NCBI GenBank assembly: GCA_947497195.1
Contig: CANMGM010000029.1
Coordinates: 1 to 15,075, forward strand
Direction: 5' to 3'
Length of the DNA stretch: 15,075 nucleotides
Source of the DNA: Bacteroidota bacterium
GTDB lineage: Bacteria; Bacteroidota; Bacteroidia; M30B66
Shown here: piece by piece, positions 7,199 through 14,772 of the stretch
Layout: the number at the start of each line of letters is the position of its first letter
Numbering within the stretch: position 1 is the stretch's first letter
Position numbers and translations under genes: made by a program
Notes under the pieces: generated by a model
Databases searched by the model: none
The model's input: only the letters and a program-made list of their open reading frames with translations
What the model was told of the DNA's origin: nothing

Positions 7199-7230
7199 CA
7201 AAAGTATTCCTTTTTCCAAAGCCCGCCAAA
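7199..7230 (-). promoter_or_regulatory. Promoter of leucine dehydrogenase-nusB unit
   Basis: Read on the minus strand, TTTG (7230-7227), a 20-base spacer, then TACTTTTG (7206-7199) fit the Bacteroidota consensus TTTG-N19-21-TAnnTTTG at every fixed position. The start would fall near 7193, giving a leader of about 95 bases to the ATG at 7099. This is the best promoter match in the window. Confidence 0.6.
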
Positions 7231-7250
7231 TTTGAGCGATTCTTAACCGC

Positions 7251-9056
7251 ATGAAGTCGTTAAAATATCTGAATTTCTATCTTCTTCGTTACAAAACGCG
7301 GTTGTTGCTCGGAACGTTGTTCGTTACCATTTCGAACTTGTTTGCGATTTATCCGGCCGAAATTCTGCGTAAAGGCATCGACATGGTGCAGCAGGGCATC
7401 GAGGTGTATTTCATCATGCAGGGAACCGCTGCGGCAGATGAATTGAAAACGCAGTTTTTTTATGTGCTTTTGGGATTGGGCGCTATTGTAATTGCGGCTG
7501 CATTACTAAAGGGATTATTCATGTTTTTCATGCGGCAAACCATCATTGTAATGTCGCGCCTAATAGAATATGACCTTAAAAACGACATTTATAAGCAGTA
7601 CCAAAAACTCGATCTGGCATTTTACAAACGCAACAAAACCGGCGATTTAATGGCACGCATCGGAGAGGATGTGAGTCAGGTGCGTATGTATGTTGGTCCG
7701 GCGATTATGTATGCTATTAGTACCGTTACGCTGTTCATTCTGGTTTTGGTGAAAATGCTTTCGGTGCAGCCCGTTTTCACCGTTTATGTGTTAACTCCGC
7801 TCCCCTTGTTAGCAGTGGCGATCTATTATGTAAATTCTAGAGTAATTAAAAAGAGCGAAAGGGTTCAACAGCAGCTGGGTGTTATTTCGTCGCGCGTGCA
7901 GGAGAGTTTTTCGGGCGTTCGTGTGGTAAAGGCCTATAACCGAGAAGCCTTTCAGGAAGAACAGTTTGCGGCAGATGCGGAAGCCTATAAGCAACGCAAC
8001 ACCGAACTGGTGCAGATTAGCGCCTTGTTTGCACCGATGATCACACTTCTGGTTGGCCTCAGCACCATCATTACCGTAATTATTGGCGTGTATCAGGTTC
8101 GTGCAGGAGAAATTTCGGCCGGAACCATTGCAGAGTTTATTTTGTACGTAAACATGCTAACCTGGCCGGTTGCAAGCATTGGATGGGTAACGTCAATCGT
8201 GCAGCGTGCAGCAGCATCGCAACAACGCATCAACGAATTCATGAACCAGCAGCCCGAGGTTGTGAATCCGACAACCGAGCCGTTTAACCTTAAAGGGAAT
8301 CTGACTTTCGACCGGGTTTCGTTTACGTATCCCGAAAGCGGAATTGAAGCCCTGCATGATGTTTCGTTTTCGATCGACTCCGGCAAATCGCTCGCCATTG
8401 TTGGGCGCACAGGTTCCGGGAAAAGTACACTTGCCGCATTGATTACGCGGCAATACGACCCCACGCGGGGTGAAATTCAAATTGACGGTAACGACTTACG
8501 GGAAATAAATTTATCGGATTACCGCTCGCAGCTAGCCTATGTGCCGCAGGAGGTTTTTCTTTTTTCCGAAACGATTGCAGAAAACATTGCATTCGGACTA
8601 AACTCCGATGGCTCAGAACAGGCCGAGACTTCTAAATTAATCAGAGAATCTGCAGACGATGCAGCAATACTGGAGAGCATCGAGGACTTTCCGGAGCAAT
8701 TCGAAACCCGCATCGGGGAGCGTGGCGTAACGCTTTCGGGTGGGCAGAAGCAGCGAATTTCACTGGCAAGGGCGCTTGTTCGTAATCCCAAATTATTGAT
8801 TCTCGACGATTGCCTCAGTGCGGTGGATACAGCAACCGAAGAACGTGTTTTGCAGCGTCTTCGGGTTAAAATGAAGGAACGAACCAGTGTTATCGTGGCA
8901 CATCGAATTTCGACCATTAAGCACTGTGATACCATCATTGTATTGGAACACGGCCGAATTGCAGAGCAGGGAAATCACGAACAATTGCTTGCTTTGGATG
9001 GCATCTATGCAGGAATGCACCGGAAACAGTTGCTGGATGAAGCGAATGTGATTTGA
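7251..9056 (+). CDS. ABC exporter half-transporter (MsbA/MdlB-like, ABCB type)
   Basis: This 601-aa inner-membrane protein has a type IV ABC exporter transmembrane domain (residues ~1-330) fused to a nucleotide-binding domain (~350-590). Hydrophobic segments lie near 18-36, 70-94, 148-170, 175-194, 255-281 and 288-312. In the NBD, Walker A is GRTGSGKST (385-393), the Q-loop Gln is Q433 (VPQEVF), the signature is LSGGQ (495-499), Walker B is LLILDD (515-520), the D-loop is SAVD (523-526) and the H-loop His is H551. The residue after Walker B is Asp520, where the catalytic Glu normally stands; the same DD is found in the degenerate subunits of heterodimeric exporters such as TM287 and BmrC. No partner ABC gene adjoins it. 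It could export lipid, a drug-like compound or a peptide. It is divergent from the leucine dehydrogenase gene. Confidence 0.9.
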   Translation: MKSLKYLNFYLLRYKTRLLLGTLFVTISNLFAIYPAEILRKGIDMVQQGIEVYFIMQGTAAADELKTQFFYVLLGLGAIVIAAALLKGLFMFFMRQTIIVMSRLIEYDLKNDIYKQYQKLDLAFYKRNKTGDLMARIGEDVSQVRMYVGPAIMYAISTVTLFILVLVKMLSVQPVFTVYVLTPLPLLAVAIYYVNSRVIKKSERVQQQLGVISSRVQESFSGVRVVKAYNREAFQEEQFAADAEAYKQRNTELVQISALFAPMITLLVGLSTIITVIIGVYQVRAGEISAGTIAEFILYVNMLTWPVASIGWVTSIVQRAAASQQRINEFMNQQPEVVNPTTEPFNLKGNLTFDRVSFTYPESGIEALHDVSFSIDSGKSLAIVGRTGSGKSTLAALITRQYDPTRGEIQIDGNDLREINLSDYRSQLAYVPQEVFLFSETIAENIAFGLNSDGSEQAETSKLIRESADDAAILESIEDFPEQFETRIGERGVTLSGGQKQRISLARALVRNPKLLILDDCLSAVDTATEERVLQRLRVKMKERTSVIVAHRISTIKHCDTIIVLEHGRIAEQGNHEQLLALDGIYAGMHRKQLLDEANVI

Positions 9057-9125
9057 ATATTTGAGTCGAAATTATTGTACCGCGGCGCATAAGCAGTTTA
9101 CGGCTATCAATTGAATTCGAATAGG

Positions 9126-9153
9126 TTGTGTCGAGATTGAATGCTTATTTTTG
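9126..9153 (+). promoter_or_regulatory. Candidate promoter for the propeller T9SS protein
   Basis: TTG at 9126-9128, a 17-base spacer, then TATTTTTG at 9146-9153, an exact TAnnTTTG match. Transcription would begin near 9160, leaving roughly 85 bases to the chosen start at 9248. No terminator is visible between the ABC gene stop (9056) and this site, so read-through may add to expression. Confidence 0.45.
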
Positions 9154-9247
9154 TTAAGTGCCTTTTCAATTTCTCCAATAATAATAGCACCTTTGGGCCT
9201 TGAATTCTTCAAATATGCAGACTTACACTATGCAAGCAAAAAACAGT

Positions 9248-10459
9248 ATGAAACTCCTTGCATTAGCAATATTGACTTGGTTTTCATCGAACTTTGCAAT
9301 TTGCCAGAATGCTTATATTCCAAATTCCGACGACAATACGGTTTCGGTTATTAGTTTGGCAAGTAATTCGGTAATCGCCACCATCCCAGTGGGCACTACG
9401 CCACAAGTTACAGCAGTTAGCCTCAACGGAGCCACCGTTTACATAGGCAATACCGGATCAAATTCAATTTCTGTTATAAACACTGCAAGCAACACCGTAA
9501 CGTCTACCATTCCCCTTGGTTTTTCGCCCGCGGGAATTTGCATCAGTCCGAATGGGAGAAAGCTCTATGTCACCAATCAGGCAAACAACAGCGTTCGCGT
9601 AATAAATACCTTAACAAATGAGGTTATAACAAACATCCCTGTGGGAGACGAGCCCAAAGGAATTACCATAACACCGAATGGTAAAAAAATCTATGTAACC
9701 AACTTCGTCGGAGGAACAATAAGTGTTATTGATTCTTTGACCAATGCGGTTTCGGCTACTATACTCTATTTTGGATTTCCGTCGGGAATATGCATGCATC
9801 CGGATGGAACAAAGGCTTATGCAACAAACTCCGGAAATGGGGTGGCGCGCATTAATACGGCAACCGATTACATCGAATATACCTTAACTGTTCCCGATTA
9901 CACCAATCAGGTTGCCATTAGCGCTTCCGGCACGCGCATGTGTTCAATCAGCGGACTAAACAATTCGGCCACTATTATTGATCCAAGTCCAATTTATCCG
10001 CTGTATACTGCCAACGTCAGCAATGGCCCATCCGGTATCGATTTGAGTCCCGATGGAAGTAAAATATATGTCATCAGCCTTTTCGGCAATTTTGTAAAGG
10101 TAATCAGCACCTTAACCTACGAAACAGTGGCTACCATTCCCGTTGGAAATGCTCCATATGCCTTGGGGAAATTCATCGCTTCAGATCAAACAGTTGGCAT
10201 ATCGGAAGACTTACCATTGATTCCTGCATTTGAAATTGCTCCGAATCCCTTTTCAGAATTAACAACGATCAGAATTAATCGTACCTATAACAAAGCCAGA
10301 ATAGAGATAAGAAACGCTTTAGGGGCTGTAGTGTATAATTCCACGATTGGGGGAACATCTATTAACTTCTATAAAAATGAATTGCAAGCGGGTATATATT
10401 TTATATCGGTGACATTAGATGAAAAACACGTATTTACAGAACGATTAATAATTAAATAG
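9248..10459 (+). CDS. Secreted seven-bladed YVTN beta-propeller with T9SS type A sorting domain
   Basis: From ATG 9248 the product is 403 aa. Its signal peptide (MKLLALAILTWFSSNFAIC, cleavage probably before Gln20) sets the start; in-frame ATGs at 9215 and 9230 and a TTG at 9200 would only add a polar lead. Residues ~23-315 contain seven repeats of about 42 residues with the YVTN/YncE pattern (KxYVTNxxxNxVxVIxxxTNxVxxTIPVGxxPxGIxxxPDG). Blades 2-4 and 7 are most regular; 5 and 6 are degenerate. This is a seven-bladed propeller, a fold usually serving as a binding or scaffold surface. Residues ~330-403 (IAPNPFSELTTIRI, IRNALGAVVY, LQAGIYFISV) are a type A sorting domain, directing T9SS export to the surface. 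Ligand and role are unknown. It ends at TAA 10457-10459, upstream of a bidirectional terminator. Confidence 0.87.
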   Translation: MKLLALAILTWFSSNFAICQNAYIPNSDDNTVSVISLASNSVIATIPVGTTPQVTAVSLNGATVYIGNTGSNSISVINTASNTVTSTIPLGFSPAGICISPNGRKLYVTNQANNSVRVINTLTNEVITNIPVGDEPKGITITPNGKKIYVTNFVGGTISVIDSLTNAVSATILYFGFPSGICMHPDGTKAYATNSGNGVARINTATDYIEYTLTVPDYTNQVAISASGTRMCSISGLNNSATIIDPSPIYPLYTANVSNGPSGIDLSPDGSKIYVISLFGNFVKVISTLTYETVATIPVGNAPYALGKFIASDQTVGISEDLPLIPAFEIAPNPFSELTTIRINRTYNKARIEIRNALGAVVYNSTIGGTSINFYKNELQAGIYFISVTLDEKHVFTERLIIK

Positions 10460-10502
10460 ATATTCGTGTGAGCAGTCTTTAAAAAGGGAATTTTAGAATA
10501 TT

Positions 10503-10553
10503 CCAAATGGAAGTTCGATTTTTCAATTCTACTTTCGAATTTCCAACTATTGG
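10503..10553 (+). repeat. Interrupted inverted repeat in 3' region
   Basis: GGAAGTTCGA (10509-10518) pairs with TCGAATTTCC (10535-10544), 10 bp with one G-T wobble. A further CCAA (10503-10506) pairs with TTGG (10550-10553) outside it. The loop is 16 bases. No T-run follows, so it is not the terminator itself; it may be a stabilising 3'-UTR hairpin or a remnant of a repeat. Confidence 0.4.
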
Positions 10554-10617
10554 TAAGTGAGGTTGTTGAATGCAGAATGTAATGTAAAACCCATGTACTA
10601 TATTCTTTGTTAGTAAT

Positions 10618-10652
10618 AAAAAAAACGCCCCGGCAGCAAGCGGAGCGTTTTT
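10618..10652. terminator. Bidirectional intrinsic terminator between convergent genes
   Basis: ACGCCCCG (10625-10632) and CGGAGCGT (10641-10648) form a stem around an 8-base loop. Eight As (10618-10625) lie on the left and a T-run (10648-10652) on the right, so a U-tract is made in either direction. In minus-strand RNA every stem position pairs, including one G-U. In plus-strand RNA the same position is a C-A mismatch, so termination of the yqeY/dcw transcript should be stronger than that of the propeller gene. Confidence 0.75.
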
Positions 10653-10668
10653 CACAACAACCATTTAT

Positions 10669-11118
10669 TCACGTCCCCAATAGCTCTTTCACAATTGCTG
10701 CTATTGTCTTACCATCAGCTTTACCGGCCAGTTTTTGATTTGCTGGACCCATAACCTTACCCATTTCTTTTGGCCCAACTGCTCCGGTTTCTGCAACAAT
10801 TTGTTGAATTATACTGCGCACCTCCTCCTCCGATAATTGGGCAGGTAAATACGTTTCGATAATACCGGCTTGAAACAACTCTGCTTCCGCCATATCGTTG
10901 CGCCCTTGTTCTTTGTAAATTTCGGCCGATTCTCGCCGTTGCTTCACCATTTTTTGAAGCATTTTAATTTCTGTTTCTGCGTCGAGTTCTGCGCCGGCTT
11001 TTTCGGTTTTGGCAAGAAGCACAGCCGATTTAATCGCTCTCAGTGCCTCGAGTTTTTCTTTTTCTCGCGCAAGCATAGCTGCTTTTATCGCATCGTTAAT
11101 TTTTTGTTCCAAGCTCAT
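10669..11118 (-). CDS. yqeY: GatB/YqeY domain protein
   Basis: I use ATG 11118 (149 aa), which gives the family's usual N-terminus MSLEQKINDAIKAAMLAREK; the upstream in-frame ATG at 11166 would add 16 residues encoded by the hairpin region. Family marks are an N-terminal helical part with LEALRAIKSAVLLAKTEK, then LQKMVKQRRESAEIYKEQGR, ETYLPAQLSEEEV, and a C-terminal GPKEMGKVMGPANQKLAGKADG. That C-terminal part resembles the tRNA-contacting tail of amidotransferase subunit GatB. YqeY proteins are stand-alone versions whose biochemical role is poorly defined, possibly tRNA-related. It is the last gene of the murC-ftsQ-ftsA-ftsZ series, 56 bases after ftsZ, and ends 17 bases before the bidirectional terminator. 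Confidence 0.9.
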   Translation of the reverse strand: MSLEQKINDAIKAAMLAREKEKLEALRAIKSAVLLAKTEKAGAELDAETEIKMLQKMVKQRRESAEIYKEQGRNDMAEAELFQAGIIETYLPAQLSEEEVRSIIQQIVAETGAVGPKEMGKVMGPANQKLAGKADGKTIAAIVKELLGT

Positions 11119-11137
11119 TTTGATAGGATTTAATAAA

Positions 11138-11164
11138 GGGGACCGGAAACCACTACCGATCCCC
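11138..11164 (-). terminator. Hairpin between ftsZ and yqeY (weak terminator or processing stem)
   Basis: In minus-strand RNA, GGGGATCGG (11164-11156) pairs fully with CCGGTCCCC (11146-11138), 9 bp including one G-U, around a 9-base loop. It is followed by TTTATTAAATCC, which is too broken for a strong U-tract. It begins 10 bases after the ftsZ stop and ends 19 bases before the yqeY start. It could reduce read-through into yqeY or protect the ftsZ mRNA 3' end. Confidence 0.5.
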
Positions 11165-11174
11165 ATGAATAAAA

Positions 11175-12632
11175 TTAGTCTACATTGTCGTGCAGGAAGG
11201 AATTCCCTGTACGAATTTCCAGTGTGTTGTTTTCGGGGTTCTCTGTTAGCACATAGCGCGAAAAATTATTCTCCGATGAATGTTCAACTGCATCGAGTTT
11301 AATGCCGCGACGACGATAGGCAGGCACACTTTCTAAATCTGAAACAGCTTGCGGAGAGCGGAATTTGGTTCCCAATGTTTTAAGATTGCTAATGCGTTCC
11401 TGCGAACGGCGCAGATGATCACCTTGTTCTTCTTTCTTTTCTTCGGTTTCGCTCTGAGAAACACCTTTAACCTCGAAATTGAATAGCGGATTGTTGCTTG
11501 TGTCGCCAATGAGTAAACCTTCATCGGGATCTGCTGCAGGCATATTGAGTTTAACTGCAACCGGATGGTGTATAACACGTTCTTCTGTTGGTTTCGTTTG
11601 TGCTAAAGGAACTTCATCCAGTTGTTTCACGATTCGTTCAGCACTTTCTTCCTTTGAGTCAAATCCGGTTGCAATAAGTGTTACACAAATTTTATCGCCT
11701 AGGTTTGCATCGTGTCCTGTACCAAAAATAACGTTAGCAGTTTTTCCGGCTTCATCCTGAACATGGTCGATAATCTCGCCAACTTCGTCGAGTGTAACTT
11801 CTTTATTTCCACCAGTAATATTGATAAGGATGTGTTTCGCTCCTGTAATTCGGCTGTCGTCAAGCAACGGTGACGATAAGGCCATTTCAACGGCTCTTAT
11901 TGCGCGGTTTTCTCCTTCGGCTGTTGCAGATCCCATTAAAGCTGTTCCGCCGTTTGTCATAACGGTTTGAACATCGGCGAAGTCAACATTGATATATCCT
12001 GTTACCGTTATAATTTCTGCAATTCCACGAGCTGCAGTTGTTAGCACATCGTCTGCCTGCGCAAATGCGGCACTCAAGCCCATGTTGCCACATAACTCGC
12101 GCAATTTATCGTTCGATATCACCAGCAAGGTATCAACCGATTTTTTCAATTCCGACAATCCGTCTATAGCTTGTTGTTTTCTGCGGCTTCCTTCCATTGA
12201 GAAAGGAACGGTTACGATTCCAACCGTGAGCACGCCCAATTCTTTCGCCGCCGCCGCAATAACCGGTGCCGCTCCTGTTCCTGTTCCACCGCCCATTCCA
12301 GCTGTAACGAATACCATTTTGGTACCATTGGAAATTATTTTCTTTATTTCATCGATGTTCTCGATGGCTGCATTTCGACCTTTTTCAGGATTCGAACCAG
12401 CGCCCCGCCCTTCAGTTAGAGTATAACCGAGCTGTATTTTTGTTGGTACCGGACTCGCATCCAAGGCCTGTGCATCGGTATTGCACACCATAAAGTCGAC
12501 ACCGTGGATACCCTGACGGAACATGTGGTTTACAGCATTGGAGCCTCCGCCGCCAACACCGATTACTTTGATGATTGAATCGGCCGTAGCAGGCAGATCA
12601 AAGTTGAGGTTGATTTCTGTTTTCTCAGTCAT
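11175..12632 (-). CDS. ftsZ: Cell division protein FtsZ
   Basis: FtsZ is the tubulin-like GTPase that polymerises into the cytoplasmic Z ring. The 485-aa product has the N-terminal nucleotide-binding start IKVIGVGGGGSNAV (21-34), the tubulin signature GGGTGTG (114-120), and the T7 loop NVDFADVQTVM (N215, D217, D220) that completes the GTPase site of the next subunit. The globular core ends near 325. A variable, charged linker (~326-433) leads to a conserved C-terminal peptide, ESVPAYRRRGIKL (434-446), which should bind FtsA. A further 39 residues follow, ending TGNSFLHDNVD; in most other phyla the protein ends at or close to this peptide. It sits 38 bases after ftsA, behind a G-free leader. 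Confidence 0.97.
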   Translation of the reverse strand: MTEKTEINLNFDLPATADSIIKVIGVGGGGSNAVNHMFRQGIHGVDFMVCNTDAQALDASPVPTKIQLGYTLTEGRGAGSNPEKGRNAAIENIDEIKKIISNGTKMVFVTAGMGGGTGTGAAPVIAAAAKELGVLTVGIVTVPFSMEGSRRKQQAIDGLSELKKSVDTLLVISNDKLRELCGNMGLSAAFAQADDVLTTAARGIAEIITVTGYINVDFADVQTVMTNGGTALMGSATAEGENRAIRAVEMALSSPLLDDSRITGAKHILINITGGNKEVTLDEVGEIIDHVQDEAGKTANVIFGTGHDANLGDKICVTLIATGFDSKEESAERIVKQLDEVPLAQTKPTEERVIHHPVAVKLNMPAADPDEGLLIGDTSNNPLFNFEVKGVSQSETEEKKEEQGDHLRRSQERISNLKTLGTKFRSPQAVSDLESVPAYRRRGIKLDAVEHSSENNFSRYVLTENPENNTLEIRTGNSFLHDNVD

Positions 12633-12670
12633 GATTATTGTGGTTTTGGTTGTTGTTTTTATTTAAATGA
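12633..12670 (-). promoter_or_regulatory. G-free A/C-rich translation leader of ftsZ
   Basis: The 38 bases between the ftsA stop and the ftsZ ATG contain, in mRNA sense, 22 A, 9 C, 7 T and no G. There is no Shine-Dalgarno sequence, and the leader cannot form stable structure. This fits initiation by an unstructured A-rich leader, as seen for strongly translated Bacteroidota genes, and may raise FtsZ output relative to FtsA from one transcript. The effect is inferred. Confidence 0.5.
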
Positions 12671-13960
12671 TTAGGAATTGCGGTTGTTATCATCTTCGAA
12701 AAAGCTTTTGGTTTTTTCAAAGAAGCTGCTGAAGAAGCCTCCGTTTGGTGGCGCTGGTGTTTTTACTTTCATTTCTGCAACTTCTGACTGACTTACTCTT
12801 CCTTTAGAGAGGTCAGAGTTTTCGAATCCTTTAATAACAAGACCAACAGCTGTGGCATACATGGGTGAGGAAATTTCTTCAGCGCCTTTAGCGAGGTGCT
12901 CATTTGGTGTTCCAACGCGCGTATCCATTCCGGTCATGTACTCGATAAGTTGCGGAACGTGCTTGAGTTTTGCACCACCTCCGGTAACCACAATTCCGGC
13001 AATTAATTTCTTTTCAAAGCCCGAATTTTTGATTTCGTAATACACATGTTCGATGATGTCTTCCATGCGGGCTTGAATGATATTTGCCAGATTTTTAATC
13101 GATATTTCTTTAGGCTCTCGTCCGCGTAGACCCGGAATCGAAACGATTTCGTTTTCGCGGCTTTCTGAAGCAAGTGCCGAACCGAAGCGAATTTTAAGCA
13201 TCTCTGCCTGGTCTTTAATGATTGAACAACCCTCTTTGATATCCTCAGTTATGATATCGCCACCTAATGCAATTACGGCAGTATGTCTTATAATTCCATC
13301 CTGGAAAATTGCAATGTCGGTAGTACCACCACCTATATCCACCAAGGCAACGCCGGCTTCCTTTTCTTCCGGACTCAGCACTGCCTCGGCCGATGCAAGA
13401 GGTTCAAGAATCAGGTTTGCTGTATCCAGACTGGCGCGCGACACACACTTGTAGATGTTTTTCGCAGCGGCAATCTGCCCGGTGATAATATGGAAATTTG
13501 CCTCCATGCGAATACCACACATGCCGCGTGGATCCTTTATCCCTTTTTCGTAGTCGATGTTGTACTCCTGTGGAAGTGCATGGATAATTTCTTCGCCCGG
13601 AAGCATTACCAGTTTGAACATATCGGATGTTAGCGTGTCGATATCGCTTTGCGTTATCTCATCTTCCGAATTGTTGCGCATCAGAACGCCATGGTGTTGG
13701 ATGCTTTTGATGTGTTGCCCAGCAATTCCCACATTCACCCATTTGATTTCTACCCCTGAGTTGTTTTCAGCCTCTTCAACTGCAGCACGAATACTCTGTA
13801 CTGTTCGCTCGATGTTCGCCACCACTCCCCGCTTCACACCAATCGATGTTGTTTTGCCAAAACCGAGAATTTCGAGTTTGCCGTGTTCATTGCGTCGCCC
13901 AACCATAGCGACAATTTTTGTGGTTCCAATGTCGAGTCCGACAATTATTTCTTGTTCCAT
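12671..13960 (-). CDS. ftsA: Cell division protein FtsA
   Basis: FtsA is an actin-like ATPase that tethers FtsZ filaments to the inner membrane and recruits later divisome proteins. The 429-aa product has phosphate-1 loop GLDIGTTK (8-15), phosphate-2 loop ALVDIGGGTTDIAIF (205-219) and the adenosine motif VVTGGGAKL (324-332). The region ~85-165 corresponds to the FtsA-specific 1C domain. The C-terminal end GGFFSSFFEKTKSFFEDD (~407-424) is an amphipathic Phe/Lys-rich helix, the expected membrane-targeting sequence, after a short Pro-rich linker. It starts 5 bases after the ftsQ stop, consistent with one transcript. Confidence 0.96.
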   Translation of the reverse strand: MEQEIIVGLDIGTTKIVAMVGRRNEHGKLEILGFGKTTSIGVKRGVVANIERTVQSIRAAVEEAENNSGVEIKWVNVGIAGQHIKSIQHHGVLMRNNSEDEITQSDIDTLTSDMFKLVMLPGEEIIHALPQEYNIDYEKGIKDPRGMCGIRMEANFHIITGQIAAAKNIYKCVSRASLDTANLILEPLASAEAVLSPEEKEAGVALVDIGGGTTDIAIFQDGIIRHTAVIALGGDIITEDIKEGCSIIKDQAEMLKIRFGSALASESRENEIVSIPGLRGREPKEISIKNLANIIQARMEDIIEHVYYEIKNSGFEKKLIAGIVVTGGGAKLKHVPQLIEYMTGMDTRVGTPNEHLAKGAEEISSPMYATAVGLVIKGFENSDLSKGRVSQSEVAEMKVKTPAPPNGGFFSSFFEKTKSFFEDDNNRNS

Positions 13961-13965
13961 AGGCT

Positions 13966-14772
13966 TTAATGTGGTTTTTTGGTGCAGATAATTTGTTCCT
14001 TGTATTTTAAGTTCAAAGCAGAATAGGTGTCCCAGCCGACTAATGGCAGTCCTTTTCGGTAAAACACCTTAAGGCGCGAAAGTTTGTTTTCTGCCATGTG
14101 TGCATTTCCAAGCAAAACGCTCGTAGGCCCAGCTTTTGGAATGAGTTCGATTTCGCCATCGAAGTTTACATAGAGTTGTTCGGTAAGTGCCAGCAAGAAC
14201 TTATCGCGATGAATCAAGGCCATGTAGGTATAAATATCATCCGTTACTCCAAGGTCTGCGAGTGAGTCGTTGGCCATAACTTCCGAAATCTTCATATTGC
14301 GTGTATGAAAACGGTCGGTGATGAAGCCCGTTGCTACCGGCACACGGCAGGTAAATCGGTCAATGGTCGGAAAATAATTCCCTTCCTCGTCGATGTAATA
14401 ACTATTATTGAGTAGATCGAGCACCCGCACAATGGGCTTTCTTTGTTCAATTTCAATGTGCAGTACGCCATCAAATCCGGCATAGACGTTTGCTGTCTTT
14501 ACTGCCGGATGTGCAAGGATTGCCTGCTCCATTCTGGATGGCTCCAATTGATTATTTGAAGCACCAATTGTTTTTAAATTCCGTTCGGCAAGTAGGGTAT
14601 TTACCTCGGTTTCGTTTAAGAAGCGAACCTCTTCCGAATTGTCGATCTGAATTGAAACCGAAGTGATGCGGGCATTTCCTTTCTTGTTTCCAACAAAACC
14701 AAATAAGGTTACAATCAATCCGAAGGAGGCAAATATCAAAACAGCACGCATTACTTTTTGCTTTTTACTCAT
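13966..14772 (-). CDS. ftsQ: Cell division protein FtsQ/DivIB
   Basis: FtsQ is a bitopic inner-membrane divisome protein linking early and late division components in the periplasm. The 268-aa product has a short basic cytoplasmic tail (MSKKQKVMR), one membrane segment (~9-28, AVLIFASFGLIVTLFGFVG), and a periplasmic part. That part starts with a POTRA-like domain (~34-105: ITSVSIQIDNSE, NETEVNTLL, HPAVKTANVYAGFDGVLHIEIEQRKPIVRV) followed by the FtsQ beta domain (YYIDEEGNYFP onward). FtsQ sequences diverge strongly, so position in the cluster supports the call. Its ATG overlaps the murC stop by 4 bases (ATGA, 14769-14772), indicating translational coupling; the ftsA start follows 5 bases after its stop. 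Confidence 0.92.
   Translation of the reverse strand: MSKKQKVMRAVLIFASFGLIVTLFGFVGNKKGNARITSVSIQIDNSEEVRFLNETEVNTLLAERNLKTIGASNNQLEPSRMEQAILAHPAVKTANVYAGFDGVLHIEIEQRKPIVRVLDLLNNSYYIDEEGNYFPTIDRFTCRVPVATGFITDRFHTRNMKISEVMANDSLADLGVTDDIYTYMALIHRDKFLLALTEQLYVNFDGEIELIPKAGPTSVLLGNAHMAENKLSRLKVFYRKGLPLVGWDTYSALNLKYKEQIICTKKPH

Noticed and set aside
9291..9310. Lipoprotein signal (AIC) in the propeller protein
   Set aside because: The residues before Cys do not form a proper lipobox, and the C-terminal T9SS domain fits ordinary signal peptidase I cleavage before the following Gln.
11989..12426. Plus-strand open frame of 145 codons opposite ftsZ
   Set aside because: It is a shadow of the ftsZ coding sequence, with Ala/Pro/Ser-rich composition arising from ftsZ codons.
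13557..13991. Plus-strand open frame of 144 codons opposite ftsA
   Set aside because: It is antisense to the well-supported ftsA gene and has no recognisable motif.
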